Below, piece by piece: positions 41,801 through 48,646 of a stretch of 64,000 nt of DNA (positions within the stretch are counted from its first letter, which is position 1; each line of letters starts with the position of its first letter). The notes under the pieces are model-generated. The model was given only the letters and a program-made list of their open reading frames with translations. It had not been told where the DNA came from and made no database searches. The DNA comes from Bradyrhizobium sp. Lineage in GTDB: Bacteria; Pseudomonadota; Alphaproteobacteria; Rhizobiales; Xanthobacteraceae. The translations under genes were made by a program, and so were the position numbers. The stretch is from NCBI RefSeq assembly GCF_016213215.1, contig NZ_JACRAW010000038.1:1-64000 (forward strand), read 5' to 3'.

Positions 41801-42799
41801 CTGGGGGTTTAGTTGTGCGCTTGAATGCTGTGATAGTAGCCTTGCTCGGGCAACCTGCGCCAGAAATTGACCGAGAGTTGACTTGCCTTGCCCCGGGCCG
41901 CCGAGAATTACAATCCTGTTGGGCAACGGAAGCGAGCGCCCTTTGTCGGGCCGCGGGTGACAAGAGATGGCCTCGCTGTCGAGTTTGTCCGCTGCCCGTC
42001 GCAGGATTTCAGCGACGATTTTCGGAGCGCTCTCTTTCCGTTCGTCAGAGTTCTGGAATGGCTCTTCGGCCTCATCCTCCTCGTCCCCATCTTCAGGTTT
42101 GCCTTTTTCTACATGCACTTCATGCAGAAAAGGCAAATCAACAAAGAGGTCGTGTAGGTAAACTGGCTTCTCTGTTTCTTGCCCTGCGTCTCTGAGGCGA
42201 ATATCACGCTCTTGCCTTAGGTCACGAGCTAGCGCTAATGGAAGAACATCTTTCAGCTTTGGGCGGGCAATAAGGTCAATTAATTCAGCGAGAACATCCC
42301 CCGGCGTGAGCCAAGCCGAGTAGGATATGCGCACGTCGCGGGCATTCTCCAGAAGGGCCCGCAAATCATCTGCTGCCCATATTGCAGCTGCTTTGAATTT
42401 CAGCTTCTTTTGATATTGTTCGATTAGACGTTCGACTTTCGCTCTTCCGCCATTTTTTGCTTCGGGCGAGAGCGTGACGTTAGTCGCTATGATGTAATAC
42501 TCTGGGCGTCGAAGACGCTTGTTTTTTTGATATTTGCCAAATTCCGCCTTCAGTTGGGTTATCAGCCAACTCGCATCTCTGGCGTCACCCTTCGGAACTT
42601 CTTTGCATTTCGCTTGGATAACAATATAGCCGTTCCACCGAGCTTCTAAGCTAGGAAAGGGCACTGTGCCCTCAAAGGTAGCTTCCCGCCCGCCATCCGG
42701 CCCAGCTCCAAATACGACGATCCCCGGACCAAGTACGTTGACACTCAACGCTTGGATCAAGCGCTCGAAAGACTGCGCGGAGAAATTATCAAAGAACAT
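38843..42799 (-). CDS. Nuclease-NACHT protein, probable anti-phage defence NTPase
   Basis: A 1318-residue protein. Residues 1-180 look like a PD-(D/E)xK nuclease of Mrr/Cap4 type, with Asp35 in GPDGGREATFEG and Gln62-Ala-Lys64 in YIVIQAKCKE. An acidic linker follows (about 230-255), then a NACHT NTPase with Walker A ILGGPGQGKST (298-308), Walker B ALIILDGLDEVPP (411-423) and sensor VVTTRPQGY. The rest to the C-terminus is a long helical region, probably the sensor. This layout matches STAND-type defence proteins (Avs, bNACHT). G+C is visibly lower than in core genes. The ATG at 42799 has ggtga upstream; the longer frame would start at TTG. Confidence 0.85.
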   Translation of the reverse strand: MFFDNFSAQSFERLIQALSVNVLGPGIVVFGAGPDGGREATFEGTVPFPSLEARWNGYIVIQAKCKEVPKGDARDASWLITQLKAEFGKYQKNKRLRRPEYYIIATNVTLSPEAKNGGRAKVERLIEQYQKKLKFKAAAIWAADDLRALLENARDVRISYSAWLTPGDVLAELIDLIARPKLKDVLPLALARDLRQERDIRLRDAGQETEKPVYLHDLFVDLPFLHEVHVEKGKPEDGDEEDEAEEPFQNSDERKESAPKIVAEILRRAADKLDSEAISCHPRPDKGRSLPLPNRIVILGGPGQGKSTLGQFLAQVARARLLSQHSSAQLNPQTADLVFPVLERARIEGLPLNGPARFPIRVDLPLYADALQKAGGNGVSLIAFMAARLSRDVDQAISATDLRHWLSSCPALIILDGLDEVPPSGNRAQLIKSIDALWDDLSLAKSDALVVVTTRPQGYNDDLSSQYWQHWELSPLTAPNALNFARRLSEVRLSDPDRREAIIAELTRAANDASTMLLLTTPLQVTILFGISLLKGAIPQDRWELFERYYTLLRDREAQKTSSDAQLIRDYKRQIDTVHYQAGFILHVISEVAGAANPHLSVEQFRALVVRLLSEEEYTPEEVSSISEQLVRIATERLVLLACRVEGRIAFDVRSLQEFMAAAQIAAFSTTVVVQRLRAIALSAHWQHVFRIAASKIFSVAELSPLRSEVVAICHALDNGDQGEDGRLVRSGARLALELLHDGLAHTAPVFRRNLVRRALSVLDIGPDMLDPRLKLQLVSGTANVFHEELTSRLSQGNTPAAKAAWALTSELLDVDPAFSESIMLAHWPSDPNRVLETVDVMTGTWTSRLIEEIKLAQAEAGPRATHRFIDDIEWYDEDEPPSVTLEKMLRFSVLPSGFLNNRLTERVAIRDRSGHVVSNSAFVPLGEAPAYVICPDLQARPNWAAYLALATFVSKPSATSLARMLRQMAVCGREGLPTQGLPWICVSILAELQDGASAELLAQEVEDGKFGDLDDWKAAEERWIEKGAYPGDFEPWASGRYFNASVGSKGLAYLNVLRPFGRDTGPFKYDDFTVVLRGIQSEQKKIRLLEILISNMRHRSSDALPQGARELIEEAIDLVAEHQRLKVARLFSYLLRALGAWERDKFVDLVDEAGLRGARQFAPTPLVAAAFNRDPRRRGLLPFLRVGPGTGFQAAISRLDGSAFTALPSDPPSVRHAVALLRLGRNSWGEKDVPELLRDLNWAPGELHIPPSAIPDLRKHPDYPSFLRALCLRPVGEPIVLHAPLRLLAYDLGARPSPLTKQSKRAELELPDFPNKS

Positions 42800-43137
42800 C
42801 TGGTCACCGGCAAAGGTTGAATGGCCTATTGAACGTGAAACTAACAAATTCGCAACCTGTGCTAGCTAACCGGTGGACTTATGAACCTAATTCCCATGCG
42901 GTCGGGGCTTGTATAAAATCAAAATGGTCCTGCCGAGCGCTCGTCGCCGTTTCGCGCGTCAAGAATGCAGCTTGAGTGCCCAGTGTTGTAAAGAAATGGC
43001 GCTAGTCAGGACAAAATACGAACTGCCGGCTCGACCCGGAAGAGTGGCTCCTGCAACTCATTCTGAGCCAAAATGAACAGCGCATCGCCTTCGCGTAAGG
43101 CGGCACACAATCTCCGCACGCATGAGGTGGCGCGTTG

Positions 43138-43479
43138 ATGGAAAGTCAAAAGCGACGGATGCGCGTCCGGGCGACCCTCGAGCGATTGGGCACGATGCGC
43201 CGTTGGAGAGGATCCAAGGTTCAAACCCTCCTGTTTACCGATGTCGTCGAAGCTGAGACCGGAATTCTCATCCGCGATCATGTCTGGATGCGCGTCGGCA
43301 AATGGTGGCAGACCGGCGGAAGAAATATGCGCGGCGTCTCCGTGGAGTTCGACGTCACCATCGAACCGGTCGACAAGGGCTATCGGGGTCGCCGGGCAGA
43401 CGTCTCATCTGATCTGCGAATTGATCCACTTGGATTCCGACGGCCGGCAAGGCTGACGATCCAGGAGGCGGCGCGCTGA
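43138..43479 (+). CDS. Hypothetical protein (113 residues)
   Basis: The protein begins MESQKRRMRVRATLERLGTM. Its central part, LLFTDVVEAETGILIRDHVW followed by GVSVEFDVTIEPVDKGYRGR, looks like a small beta-barrel of the kind seen in nucleic-acid-related island proteins, but I cannot name the family. A gaggtgg stands before the ATG at 43138. It is divergent from the NACHT gene and lies beside tRNA-Glu, inside the presumed island. A functional link with the NACHT protein is not shown. Confidence 0.6.
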   Translation: MESQKRRMRVRATLERLGTMRRWRGSKVQTLLFTDVVEAETGILIRDHVWMRVGKWWQTGGRNMRGVSVEFDVTIEPVDKGYRGRRADVSSDLRIDPLGFRRPARLTIQEAAR

Positions 43480-43636
43480 TCGCAGCTCGCTAACAAAGGC
43501 GCGTAGGGCGCAATAGCGGCAGCGTATTGCCGCCGCCAAAGGCGTCCGTATTCATGGCGTATCACGCTGCGCTGGGCCCGGGCAGCCGGCCTACTGCGAT
43601 CCGAACAGCCAGTTTGACAAGGGAAATACGCCGGAA

Positions 43637-43711
43637 GTGGCGCTCCCTAGCGGAATCGAACCGCTCTCTCCACCGTGAAAGGGTGGCGTCCTGACCGATA
43701 GACGAAGGGAG
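43637..43711 (-). tRNA. tRNA-Glu (UUC anticodon)
   Basis: Read leftward from 43711, the 75-nt sequence folds as a complete cloverleaf. The acceptor stem is GCTCCCT/AGGGAGC. The anticodon stem CCACC/GGTGG has the loop CTTTCAC, giving anticodon TTC. The T arm is GCGGTTCGATTCCGC. CCA is encoded (plus-strand TGG at 43637-43639). A decayed copy in the same orientation lies at 30829-30900. Confidence 0.96.
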
Positions 43712-44010
43712 CAAACCGGAAGCCCCACCACAAGGTCGTGGCTGCCGCTCGCATGGCTCATCACACTTTATACTTACGGCAGTCGACCGATGGCCGCGGC
43801 GGTGCCGTACCGGACCCGAAAGGTCGCGCCGGACCCGGGGGGCGGCCGAACGTATAGTGGCCTTTGCGCGACCGGGCAAGCCATTCGGGAGCGCTGCCGG
43901 AGCAAAGCCGGGCAGGGCGCGACCGAGCTGCGCGGAGGGTGTTTCGGCGGTAAAATCAACGGTTTCTTAGGGTTCCCTGCGGTAGCGCTGGAGCAGGAGA
44001 ATTCGCTGAA

Positions 44011-44265
44011 ATGGCCCTGACCAAGAAACGGGAAGCGCGCAAATCGCTATCCCAGCCCGCCTGGATCACGCTCGATGGCGGCTTCGCTGCCCGCAACTGC
44101 GTCGTGCAGGACCTCTCACGATCGGGAGCCAGAATCACCCTGAACGAGGACGCGAGCCAGTTGCCGGGCACAGTGCGGCTGGGATTTGCGCGTAACACCA
44201 AGGCGAGCCGCTCCTGCCGAGTGGTGTGGCGTCGAGGCCGCTCGGCTGGAATCAAGTTCATCTGA
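44011..44265 (+). CDS. PilZ-domain protein
   Basis: An 84-residue single PilZ domain. The DxSxxG half of the c-di-GMP site is intact in VVQDLSRSGARI. The upstream RxxxR element is degenerate (KKREARKSLSQPAWI), so nucleotide binding is uncertain. Many short alphaproteobacterial PilZ proteins share this form. An aggag is present 12 bases before the ATG. It is the first gene to the right of tRNA-Glu. Confidence 0.85.
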   Translation: MALTKKREARKSLSQPAWITLDGGFAARNCVVQDLSRSGARITLNEDASQLPGTVRLGFARNTKASRSCRVVWRRGRSAGIKFI

Positions 44266-44319
44266 TCTGCGTCGAAGCCGCAGATGGCCTCGGGTCGGCC
44301 GTCGGGCTAAAAGGGCCCG

Positions 44320-44562
44320 ATGCGAAGCTTGTTGCTCCTCTTCCTCGTCACTCTGCTCGTCCCTTCCGCAGCCCAACCCTTGAGCAAGGCGGCAGTAGAC
44401 GATACGCCGGTGAAGCGGCTTGCCCCCAAGAGCGCACCGGCCGCCAATTCCTGCGCGGCGTTCGGGCCCGGCTTTGTCAAGGTCGATGGCAGCGACACTT
44501 GCGTAAAGATTGGCGGAGCCATCGGGATCGGGGTGGGCGCCGCGGGCGGCGGGCGCAGGTAA
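44320..44562 (+). CDS. Small secreted protein resembling a porin N-terminus
   Basis: An 80-residue protein with a signal peptide (MRSLLLLFLVTLLVPSAA). The motif CAAFGPGFVKVDGSDTCVKI followed by GG near residues 45-66 is the pattern found at the mature N-terminus of rhizobial porins (a disulfide-bonded pair before the first beta strand). The rest of a porin is absent and the protein ends in a Gly-rich tail, so it is either a free-standing family member or a long-fixed fragment. Function is unknown. Confidence 0.65.
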   Translation: MRSLLLLFLVTLLVPSAAQPLSKAAVDDTPVKRLAPKSAPAANSCAAFGPGFVKVDGSDTCVKIGGAIGIGVGAAGGGRR

Positions 44563-44573
44563 AGGACCGGGTG

Positions 44574-44738
44574 ATGGGAGGGCTGCTGCAGCTCGACATC
44601 ATCGTCCCGCTACTGATGTATTGCGCGCTGCTCTGGTGGGTTGGCCGGGGCATGAGCTGGACCAGGCGCCTTGTCGTCGTGGGCGTCACGCTCGCACTCA
44701 TCCTTTATGTCGTTCTGGCAGAGCGCGGGTGGCGCTGA
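44574..44738 (+). CDS. Small membrane protein (54 residues)
   Basis: The protein has two hydrophobic segments, LDIIVPLLMYCALLWWVG and RRLVVVGVTLALILYVVLAE, joined by a short basic loop, which suggests a helical hairpin in the inner membrane. It begins 11 bp after the preceding gene and is probably in the same transcript. No family is recognised. A longer open frame exists upstream in another gene's frame and is not used. Confidence 0.55.
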   Translation: MGGLLQLDIIVPLLMYCALLWWVGRGMSWTRRLVVVGVTLALILYVVLAERGWR

Positions 44739-44742
44739 GCAG

Positions 44743-45390
44743 TCATGACATTGGCGGCGCAATGAACTGAACGAAGCCCGGCCGCTCCGCCAATCGTGCA
44801 AACCAGCGGGCGAGGTTGGCCAGGGTCGGCCGCCTGATCCCCTCCACGCCGAGCCATCGCCGCGCAAAGGCACCAAGCGCGATGTCGGCGATGGTGAAAT
44901 CTTCGCCCTCGATGAAGCAGCACGTGGCGAGCTGGCGATCGACGATCCGCCATACTTCCGCGGCGGCGTCGGCTTTCTCCTGGATCACCTCCATATCGCG
45001 CTGATCGGGCGGCGTGCGCACCAGTGCCCAGAACACCGGCCGGTCCACGGGCTGCACCGTCGACAATGTCCAGTCCAGCCAGCGATCGACGGCGGCGCGC
45101 TGTCTCGGTGCCTGCGGGTAGATCGGGGTGCCCCGGCCATAGGCGAGGCAGAGATAGCGCATGATGGAATTGGATTCCCACAGCACGAAATCGCCGTCGA
45201 CCAGGGTCGGCACGCGCGCGTTGGGGTTCATCTCGAGATAATCTGGATCCTGATTGCGCCCGAACTGCATTCCGGCATCGATCCGCTCATAGCTGAGATC
45301 GAGCTCACGAAGGCACCACAGCACTTTCTGTACATTGACCGAGTTGGTCCGGCCCCAGATCGTCAATTGCGGCTGGTTGTCCTCCGGCAC
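44743..45390 (-). CDS. Glutathione S-transferase family protein
   Basis: A 215-residue protein. Its thioredoxin-fold N-terminal domain contains TIWGRTNSVNVQKVLWCL, NPNARVPTLVDGDFVLWES (the cis-Pro and the Glu-Ser pair that bind glutathione) and SIMRYLCLAYG. The helical C-terminal domain includes FTIADIALGAFARRW. It would conjugate or isomerise small electrophiles in the cytoplasm; the substrate is unknown. The start is a GTG at 45390, supported by a ggag nearby; the open frame upstream is not protein-like. Confidence 0.9.
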   Translation of the reverse strand: MPEDNQPQLTIWGRTNSVNVQKVLWCLRELDLSYERIDAGMQFGRNQDPDYLEMNPNARVPTLVDGDFVLWESNSIMRYLCLAYGRGTPIYPQAPRQRAAVDRWLDWTLSTVQPVDRPVFWALVRTPPDQRDMEVIQEKADAAAEVWRIVDRQLATCCFIEGEDFTIADIALGAFARRWLGVEGIRRPTLANLARWFARLAERPGFVQFIAPPMS

Positions 45391-45465
45391 GTCGTCGCTC
45401 CCTTTCGCTATTGTTTGAGGCCCTGATAATGCAGGCCGCGCGACCGCGATCGCAATGCAAGAAAC

Positions 45466-45494
45466 GAAAAAGCCCCGCCGTGCGGCGGAGCCTT
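45466..45494 (-). terminator. Rho-independent terminator after the 26-residue membrane protein gene
   Basis: On the minus strand AAGGCTCCGCCGCACGGCGGGGCTTTTT forms a G+C-rich hairpin followed by five T. It lies about 35 bp after the small gene and upstream of the GST gene on the same strand, separating the two units. Confidence 0.8.
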
Positions 45495-45529
45495 CGTTGG
45501 AGCGGCATGTCACAAATTCACATGAAATG

Positions 45530-45610
45530 TCAGCCGCCGAAGAACAACCAGAGCAGGATGATCACCGGTATCGGCACGCCAAGCAGCCAAAGCAAAAGTC
45601 CTCGTCCCAT
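45530..45610 (-). CDS. 26-residue single-span membrane microprotein
   Basis: The product starts MGRGLLLWLLGVPIPVIILL and ends WLFFGG, one hydrophobic helix with a central proline kink. It is preceded by a perfect Shine-Dalgarno (AGGAGG six bases before ATG) and followed by an intrinsic terminator. These signals make it a real gene despite its length. Similar LLWLLGVPIPxIILL peptides occur widely in rhizobia without a known role; a membrane-stress or complex-stabilising function is conceivable. Confidence 0.75.
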   Translation of the reverse strand: MGRGLLLWLLGVPIPVIILLWLFFGG

Positions 45611-45678
45611 GGTTCCTCCTCCATCCACAATCAAGGAGAAAACGCAGGATGACTTCGCTGGTTCCGGCAGGGAGCTGC

Positions 45679-46131
45679 CTACCAGTGGCCGGTGTTCGGC
45701 ATTGACAGCCACGGCTCCTGTGGCGGTTTGGGCTCGCCTTTCTGAAGCAGCTCGATCGAGTGCAGATCCGGCGATCGCACGAACGCCATGTTGCCGTCGC
45801 GCGGCGGACGGTTGATGGTGACGCCGAGCTTCATCAGGCGCTCGCAGGTCGCATAGATGTCGTCGACCTCGTATGCGAGGTGGCCGAAAAAGCGATCCTC
45901 GCCGTATCTCTCCTCGTCCCAATTGTAGGTGAGTTCCACAAGCGGCGCGCCACGGGTCGACGGCAGGTGCTTCAGCTGGGCCTCGTCCTGGGGCGCGCAC
46001 AGGAAGACGAGCGTGAACCGGCCCTTCTCATTGACGATCCGCCGTACCTCCTTCAGCCCGAGCGCATCGCGGAAGAACTTGAGGGCGATGTCGAGATTGC
46101 GCACGCGCAGCATGGTGTGGAGGTAACGCAT
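45679..46131 (-). CDS. gloA: Glyoxalase I-like VOC family protein
   Basis: A 150-residue protein of two vicinal-oxygen-chelate modules. The metal ligands expected for lactoylglutathione lyase are in place: His5 (RYLHTMLRV), Glu in APLVELTYNWDEE (about residue 66), His in FGHLAYEV (about residue 83) and Glu in HSIELLQKGE (about residue 131). It would convert the methylglyoxal-glutathione adduct to S-lactoylglutathione. Length and the terminal PWLSMPNTGHW suit the bacterial enzyme. A 17-bp tandem repeat lies just upstream. Confidence 0.9.
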   Translation of the reverse strand: MRYLHTMLRVRNLDIALKFFRDALGLKEVRRIVNEKGRFTLVFLCAPQDEAQLKHLPSTRGAPLVELTYNWDEERYGEDRFFGHLAYEVDDIYATCERLMKLGVTINRPPRDGNMAFVRSPDLHSIELLQKGEPKPPQEPWLSMPNTGHW

Positions 46132-46143
46132 GGTCAGGTCTCC

Positions 46144-46177
46144 CCTAAAGCCGTTGCTTCCCTAAAGCCGTTGCTTC
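46144..46177. repeat. 17-bp exact tandem duplication in the gloA leader
   Basis: CCTAAAGCCGTTGCTTC occurs twice head to tail, 13 bp upstream of the gloA start codon. It looks like a recent slippage or duplication event. Confidence 0.9.
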
Positions 46178-46420
46178 GGGTCTGAATAGCAGCAAACGCC
46201 GGACGCCGGCAGGGGGCGATCATCAGGAAATGCTTATCCGCACGATCTCGCATTTGCGTGATGAATTGCGGCACGTGCCGGATGCTTACGGGGTGAAGCG
46301 CGCTACAGGAGGGCTAACAAAGGCTTTCCGCGGAACGGATAAACCTATTCGGTTAGGTTAAAACCCAGATCGCGTTGCAGTTGTGGCCTGTTGCGATAGG
46401 TGTACCTGGCGGAGACAGCC

Positions 46421-46606
46421 ATGGTCCCTTCATTCTATCAAGCCGACAGAGAAACCTACCGACGTGTTGTGGGAGTCGGCGCGCTGTTCTGCGTTGCCTT
46501 CGTCATGATCAGCTTTTCGCTGCGACCGCAGCCCGAAGAAGGCCGCGTGCTGGTCAAGGCTGACAGGCTGGTACGCACCGCGGGCCAGCCGAACACCGCC
46601 AACTAG
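46421..46606 (+). CDS. Small membrane protein (61 residues)
   Basis: The protein has one membrane segment, VVGVGALFCVAFVMISFSL, after a short polar N-terminus (MVPSFYQADRETYRR), and a polar tail. A ggaga precedes the ATG. No family is recognised, though similar short proteins of this make-up are common in Bradyrhizobium. Its end overlaps that of the minus-strand small gene by four bases. Confidence 0.55.
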   Translation: MVPSFYQADRETYRRVVGVGALFCVAFVMISFSLRPQPEEGRVLVKADRLVRTAGQPNTAN

Positions 46607-46728
46607 TCTTTGTTGCCGCACAACCGCTCGTCGTCCGAACCGGCCCGAGCCGAGGGGCCGCGCGTCGCGATCGCGACGAAGCCGGCATAGCCGAGGAGAT
46701 TGAGCAGGACGTCAAGCCAGACGGGCAT
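46603..46728 (-). CDS. Small membrane protein (41 residues)
   Basis: MPVWLDVLLNLLGYAGFVAI opens with one hydrophobic helix and is followed by a short charged tail ending DDERLCGNKD. A gaggtgg stands just before the ATG. The size and single helix are typical of inner-membrane microproteins. No function can be assigned. Confidence 0.5.
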   Translation of the reverse strand: MPVWLDVLLNLLGYAGFVAIATRGPSARAGSDDERLCGNKD

Positions 46729-46936
46729 TCGCCACCTCTGGACTTCAATCCCGCAAGACCGCTGCGGGTTCCTGCACCGAGCGCGCGCCGACCCGCGCAA
46801 CTCACATGGCCGGAGCGGGCCGTGAGCTTCAAAGGCCGGAAGTGATCCAACCGCCGGCCAAGACTGCTTCTTCCTGTCTCTGCCGACGGCGTCTCCTTGA
46901 GGAACTCGGCAATGGCACGAGAAAGCTCGGCATCGC

Positions 46937-47101
46937 TCATGGCCAGAAAGATGGCCTTTCCACCTTGCGGGCGTTCTCCAGCGTCGACACGAAATATTCC
47001 TCGCGTTCCTGCCTGAACTTCTCCTGCGTGGCACGAAAGGCCGCGACCCGCGCCTCGATCTCTGAGCGCTCGCGTGTTCTTCGTTCTTCTTGTTCTGCCA
47101 T
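46937..47101 (-). CDS. Small charged helical protein (54 residues)
   Basis: The protein begins MAEQEERRTRERSEIEARVA and continues AFRATQEKFRQEREEYFVST, a strongly amphipathic, coiled-coil-like sequence. An aaggga precedes the ATG. Its stop overlaps a start at 46940 of a further frame (MSDAELSRAIAEFLKETPSA). That frame begins like a real protein but continues without natural composition across the next small gene, so it may be frameshifted. No function is recognised. Confidence 0.5.
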   Translation of the reverse strand: MAEQEERRTRERSEIEARVAAFRATQEKFRQEREEYFVSTLENARKVERPSFWP

Positions 47102-47336
47102 TTGCCCATCCCTTCTATCGAGTTCGAATCTCCTGTCCCGATGCGGATTGGGGTAGGAGAGTGGGGCGCGAATTGGGAGTAGACGGTGCAGGATTGTGGT
47201 ACGCACATCGAGCGACTTCCTGCCTGCGCATGCTTCGCGCACGGTGGACACATTCGCGCGCCACGGTGGATAAAATGCTTCGTGTCCTTGTCGCTCGCCC
47301 GTCTTCCCGGTAGCCAAGAAGCAAAGGGGAGGCCTC

Positions 47337-47579
47337 ATGGCTAAGTTTGATCTGGATTCACTGAGCATCGAAGAACTCGCGAAACTGCGCGAGAGTGCAA
47401 CCGAGAAACTGATGGAAAAGGTGGCGGCGCGCCAGGCGGAGCTGGAAGCCGAGCTGGAAAAGCTCGCGCAATACAGGCCGATCAAGAAGGCTGTCGCCGC
47501 GGTGCCGACGAGCAAGCAGCGCAAGAGCGAAGACAAGAAGATCGACGAGCCCAAGGACGCGGTGGCCAAGGCGGCCTGA
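47337..47579 (+). CDS. H-NS-like N-terminal domain protein lacking the DNA-binding region
   Basis: An 80-residue protein beginning MAKFDLDSLSIEELAKLRES, with a coiled coil to about residue 50 (KVAARQAELEAELEKL), as in the oligomerisation domain of rhizobial H-NS-family proteins. The C-terminal AT-hook-like DNA-binding motif of that family is missing, replaced by a Lys-rich tail. The assignment is tentative. Such proteins could bind full-length H-NS and modulate silencing. A strong ggggagg ribosome site precedes the ATG. Confidence 0.55.
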   Translation: MAKFDLDSLSIEELAKLRESATEKLMEKVAARQAELEAELEKLAQYRPIKKAVAAVPTSKQRKSEDKKIDEPKDAVAKAA

Positions 47580-47685
47580 TCCGCTCGCGTCGCTCCGGCA
47601 GTGCCGGCGGCGAGGATGAGGCAACCCCCGGCAGGGCTCCGTTTGGACGTGCTATAGGAGCACGTCCAAAGCACGGAAACCCACC

Positions 47686-48443
47686 ATGATTGCACCGGAT
47701 CTTGGCAGTGGCGTCGAACGGCTCGGCGACATGATCGCCGCAGCCTCAACCATCGTGCCTTTCACCGGGGCCGGGATCTCGACAGAGTGCGGAATCCCCG
47801 ATTTCCGCTCGCCGGGAGGGGTGTGGGAGCGCAACCGTCCGATCGGGTTCGATGAGTTCCTCGCGAGCCACGAAGCGCGCAACGAGGCCTGGCGACGTCG
47901 TTTTGCCATGGAAGCGACCTTCGCCACGGCCAAACCCGGGCGCGGGCATCGGGCGATTGCCTCGCTTTATCGCGCCGGCAAGATTCCGGCGGTGATAACC
48001 CAGAACATCGACAATCTGCACCAGGCGTCCGGAATCGCGCCGGACCACGTGGTCGAGCTCCACGGCAATACCACTTACGCGCGCTGCCTCGGGTGCCGGC
48101 AGCGCTACGAGCTTGGCTGGGTGAAGCAGCGATACGACGAGGCAGTGCGCCTGACTGCATCGATTGCGGCGAACCGATCAAGACCGCCACCATCTCCTTC
48201 GGCCAAGCCATGCCGGAGGATGCGATGCGCCGCGCTACCGAGCTCACGCAGCACTGTGACCTGTTCATTGCGATCGGTTCGTCGCTCGTGGTGTGGCCCG
48301 CCGCGGGTTTCCCGATGATGGCGAAGGACTGCGGCGCGCGGCTTGTGATTATCAACAGGGACCCGACCGATCAGGACCACATCGCCGACCTGGTAATCCG
48401 GCATGATATCGGCGAGGCCCTTGGTCCGTTTGTCGGCAATTGA
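47686..48443 (+). pseudogene. Sirtuin (NAD-dependent deacylase) interrupted by a frameshift
   Basis: The first frame (47686 to about 48146) carries the NAD site GAGISTECGIPDFRSPGG, TQNIDNLHQASG, the catalytic His in ELHGNTTY and the first zinc pair CLGC. The second zinc pair CIDCGEP, then TISFGQAMPE and the NAD-binding IGSSLVVWPAAGFP, lie one frame over, from about 48147 to 48443. Losing one base near 48145 (GGCAGTGCGCCTGAC, where a GGT codon is expected) explains it. A repaired product would be about 252 residues, normal for class III sirtuins. It is either a genuine mutation or a sequencing error. Confidence 0.85.
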
Positions 48444-48646
48444 TGCTCCAAGTGATTCGTGCGCCTGTGCAAGACTGTTCATAGGTTCCGCCGAATCTCT
48501 TTTTTGTCTATGCGCGGCAAGCGGGAGTGTTATCTTTTGATTCGAAAGATTCGTGTGTCGTCCTAAGGAGCTGCTCTGAACGGACGCGTGTTTTCGGCGC
48601 TGTCGTCACGATGGCAGGCCGCAATTGATGTGTGGGGTCCGGGGTC

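Noticed and set aside
46554..46940. 128-codon minus-strand frame starting MSDAELSRAIAEFLKE
   Set aside because: The first 20 residues look real, but the remainder is low-complexity and overlaps a better-supported small gene; it may be frameshifted, so it is not listed as a gene.
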